DNA from: Chitinophagaceae bacterium
GTDB taxonomy: Bacteria; Bacteroidota; Bacteroidia; Chitinophagales; Chitinophagaceae
Length of the DNA: 64,000 nt
Reading direction: 5' to 3'
NCBI GenBank assembly: GCA_017307735.1
Contig: JAFKGR010000004.1
Span: 62,001 to 126,000, forward strand
Part shown: one piece after another, positions 62,275 through 64,000 of the stretch
How the letters are laid out: every line of letters starts with the position of its first letter
Position numbering within the stretch: position 1 is the first letter of the stretch
Program-made: the position numbers and the translations under genes
Notes under the pieces: generated by a model
Databases searched by the model: none
What the model was told of the DNA's origin: nothing
The model's input: only the letters and a program-made list of their open reading frames with translations

Positions 62275-63300
62275 CTATCTCATAATAAAAGGATAGCGGT
62301 CATAATGTTTCAATGCAAGACCGGTGCCTCTTACCACACTCTTCAACGGATCATCGGCAATATGAACCGGTAACTTGATTTTTGCGCCCAGGCGTTTGTC
62401 GAGCCCGCGAAGCAATGCCCCGCCTCCGGTAATATACAATCCTCTTCTGTAAATATCGGATGCCAGTTCAGGCGGAGTTGTTTCCAGGGCTTTCAGAATT
62501 CCTTCTTCAATCTTGAATATGGATTTATCCAGGGCTTCTGCTATTTCCTGATAGCTCACCATAATTTGTTTCGGAATCCCGGTCACAAGGTCTCTCCCGT
62601 TTACGGGCATATCATCGGGAGGATTGTCAATATCTTTCATCGCCGCACCAATCTGTATTTTTATTTGTTCCGCAGTACGCTCACCGATAAGAAGACTGTG
62701 ATAACGACGAAGCGCTTCCATAATATCGGCAGTGAATTCATCACCTGCAACCCTGATCGATTGATCACACACTATTCCCGCCAGTGCAATCACAGTGATT
62801 CCTGTGGTTCCCCCTCCAATATCGATGATCATATTACCCACCGGCTCCTCTACATCAATTCCAATTCCAAGCGCTGCAGCCATCGGTTCATGCAGCAAAT
62901 AAACTTCTTTGGCGCCTGCCTGTTCCGCACTATCCCGCACTGCACGTTTCTCAACTTCGGTAATACTGCTCGGAATACAAATCATCATCCTCCAGCTTGG
63001 CGGGAACAATGGTTTGCGCGGATAAATTTTCTTTATCATTTCTCGAATCATCAATTCCGCTGCATTGAAGTCTGCAATCACTCCATCTTTCAGAGGACGA
63101 ACGGTGCGAATGCTTTCATGGGTCTTTTCATGCATCATCAAAGCCTTCTTCCCAACCGCAAGAATATTCTTAGGATTATTCCTGTCCAGGGCTACAATGG
63201 AAGGTTCGTTTACAACAACAGTATCATTGTGAATAATCAATGTGTTGGCGGTTCCGAGGTCTATGGCTATCTCCTGGGTGAAAAAATTAAATAGGCCCAT
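62275..63300 (-). CDS. mreB: Rod-shape-determining actin homologue MreB
   Basis: A 341-residue cytosolic actin-fold ATPase. It opens with IAIDLGTANTLI, the phosphate-1 motif; phosphate-2 is NMIIDIGGGTTGI (about 155-167) and the adenosine motif ITGGGALLRGL (about 289-299). CIPSSITEVEKRAVRDSAEQAGAKEVYLLHEPMAAALG is a strongly conserved stretch. It forms the filaments that direct wall synthesis. It is the first gene of the operon; a TTG/CAACTTTG promoter lies about 38 bases upstream. A 242-codon frame on the opposite strand is only its shadow. Confidence 0.97.
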   Translation of the reverse strand: MGLFNFFTQEIAIDLGTANTLIIHNDTVVVNEPSIVALDRNNPKNILAVGKKALMMHEKTHESIRTVRPLKDGVIADFNAAELMIREMIKKIYPRKPLFPPSWRMMICIPSSITEVEKRAVRDSAEQAGAKEVYLLHEPMAAALGIGIDVEEPVGNMIIDIGGGTTGITVIALAGIVCDQSIRVAGDEFTADIMEALRRYHSLLIGERTAEQIKIQIGAAMKDIDNPPDDMPVNGRDLVTGIPKQIMVSYQEIAEALDKSIFKIEEGILKALETTPPELASDIYRRGLYITGGGALLRGLDKRLGAKIKLPVHIADDPLKSVVRGTGLALKHYDRYPFIMR

Positions 63301-63337
63301 GCTTTATACAGGTATATTGAAAATTATTAATTGGCTG

Positions 63338-63367
63338 CAAAGTTGTAGAAATTAATTGGAATTACAA
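63338..63367 (-). promoter_or_regulatory. Candidate promoter of the mreB operon
   Basis: On the minus strand TTG (63365-63367) is followed after 19 bases by CAACTTTG (63338-63345), one mismatch from TAnnTTTG. The -7 box ends 37 bases before the mreB ATG. It would drive the mreB-C-D-mrdA-rodA-MBL transcript. Confidence 0.45.
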
Positions 63368-63438
63368 CGTATCGTCGAGCCTGTCTTTACTGTAAACGAT
63401 CAAAAAAACCGGTAAATTATTCAGGAGGCCCAATTTAA

Positions 63439-64000
63439 TTATTTCACAAATTCATTTCCGATATCTCCACGGTAATACATCCCTTCAAAATGTATCTGTC
63501 GCAAAATCTCTTCAGCAATCTCGAGTGACTCCGGTAATGATGTTGAAGAAGCTGAAACCGTCAGTACCCTTCCTCCATTGGTTACCACCTTTCCTTTGTC
63601 TGGTTTTGTGGCGGCATGAAAAACAATGACACCTCCTTTTTTTGTCAGGTGTTTAATCTCTTCAGGATTTTTCAAATACCTGAATTCTACCGGAAATCCT
63701 TTTTGATATTTCTGAGGATATCCGCCGCTAACTGCCATGACAGTTACCACATTATTTTGTGAAAATTCCGTTTGCACTTTATCCATAGTCCCATTGTGCA
63801 TCGCCCTGATAATATCGATCAAATCATTTTCCAATCTCAACAGAATGACTTCGGTTTCCGGATCACCTAACCTGCAATTATATTCAATTACATAAGGATC
63901 TTCATCCACATTGATCAGTCCGAAAAAAATGAAGCCGCGATAGTCAATTTCTTCTTTCTGCAAACCATCAATGGTAGGCTCAATAATCCTTGAAACCACT
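63439..64000 (-). CDS. purD: Phosphoribosylamine-glycine ligase, C-terminal part (5' end outside window)
   Basis: The last 186 or so residues of PurD, which joins phosphoribosylamine and glycine in purine synthesis. The ATP-grasp metal/phosphate region EYNCRLGDPETEVILLRL, the FFGLINVDEDPYVIEYN stretch and the C-terminal domain with VVTVMAVSGGYPQKYQKGFP and GGRVLTVSASSTSL are clear. The GTG near base 63999 is an internal valine, not a start; the frame runs off the window. The 138 bases to mreB hold only the mreB promoter. Confidence 0.95.
   Translation of the reverse strand, partial: VVSRIIEPTIDGLQKEEIDYRGFIFFGLINVDEDPYVIEYNCRLGDPETEVILLRLENDLIDIIRAMHNGTMDKVQTEFSQNNVVTVMAVSGGYPQKYQKGFPVEFRYLKNPEEIKHLTKKGGVIVFHAATKPDKGKVVTNGGRVLTVSASSTSLPESLEIAEEILRQIHFEGMYYRGDIGNEFVK

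Noticed and set aside
62566..63294. Plus-strand ORF of 242 codons opposite mreB
   Set aside because: It lies entirely antisense to the highly conserved mreB gene and its translation (rich in His, Arg and Asn) resembles no family.

Overview
The window reads as chromosome of a Bacteroidota bacterium, probably of the Chitinophagia/Sphingobacteriia side, although the exact family cannot be fixed from sequence alone. The evidence is a SusC/SusD pair, promoter elements of the Bacteroidota type (TTG or TTTG about 19-21 bases upstream of TAnnTTTG), TTG and GTG starts, few Shine-Dalgarno sequences, and a sigma/anti-sigma arrangement typical of the phylum. Both ends cut genes: enolase on the left and purD on the right.

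Layout. Bases 1-1122 hold the enolase end, a DivIC/FtsB-like division protein and a small helical protein. They are followed by tRNA-Ser(TGA), an OmpA-family lipoprotein, a glycosyltransferase-like gene with an ABC-F (Uup-like) ATPase, and a minus-strand cluster of M14 carboxypeptidase, SusD and SusC (6.2-13.3 kb), probably for uptake of peptide material.

Bases 13.9-54.6 kb form one long surface-polysaccharide locus, nearly all on the plus strand. It makes dTDP-4-keto-6-deoxyglucose (RfbA, RfbB) and turns it into an N-acylated dTDP-3-amino-3,6-dideoxyhexose (FdtA/QdtA-, FdtB/QdtB- and FdtC/QdtC-like proteins). It makes UDP-galactofuranose (Glf). A second amino-sugar module (SDR enzyme, LegC-like aminotransferase, sugar N-formyltransferase) sits near the end. 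Assembly is covered by about a dozen glycosyltransferases (GT2, GT4, GT17, GT25), a PglC-type initiating phosphoglycosyltransferase, FkbM methyltransferase, an AsnB-type amidotransferase, Wza/Wzz-type export proteins, a Wzx flippase, an ABC exporter (Wzm/Wzt) and two tandem paralogous polytopic proteins that are candidate polymerases. RfbC and RfbD are absent, so this is not a rhamnose operon. A four-helix-bundle (23S-rRNA-intervening-sequence family) gene flanked by inverted repeats separates rfbB from rfbA.

The locus is followed by an ECF sigma factor, a membrane protein with three internal motif repeats (probable anti-sigma factor) and a small periplasmic protein. A promoter-plus-terminator unit with no ORF follows, a candidate small RNA. 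The right end is the minus-strand cell-shape operon mreB-mreC-mreD-mrdA-rodA with a metallo-beta-lactamase-fold gene at its end, then the purD fragment.

The most unusual items are the repeat-flanked four-helix-bundle insertion, the coexistence of two export routes with duplicated polymerase candidates, a secreted DUF4838 protein inside the assembly locus, the small-RNA candidate near 56.47 kb, and recurring internal promoters about 15-21 bases before start codons.
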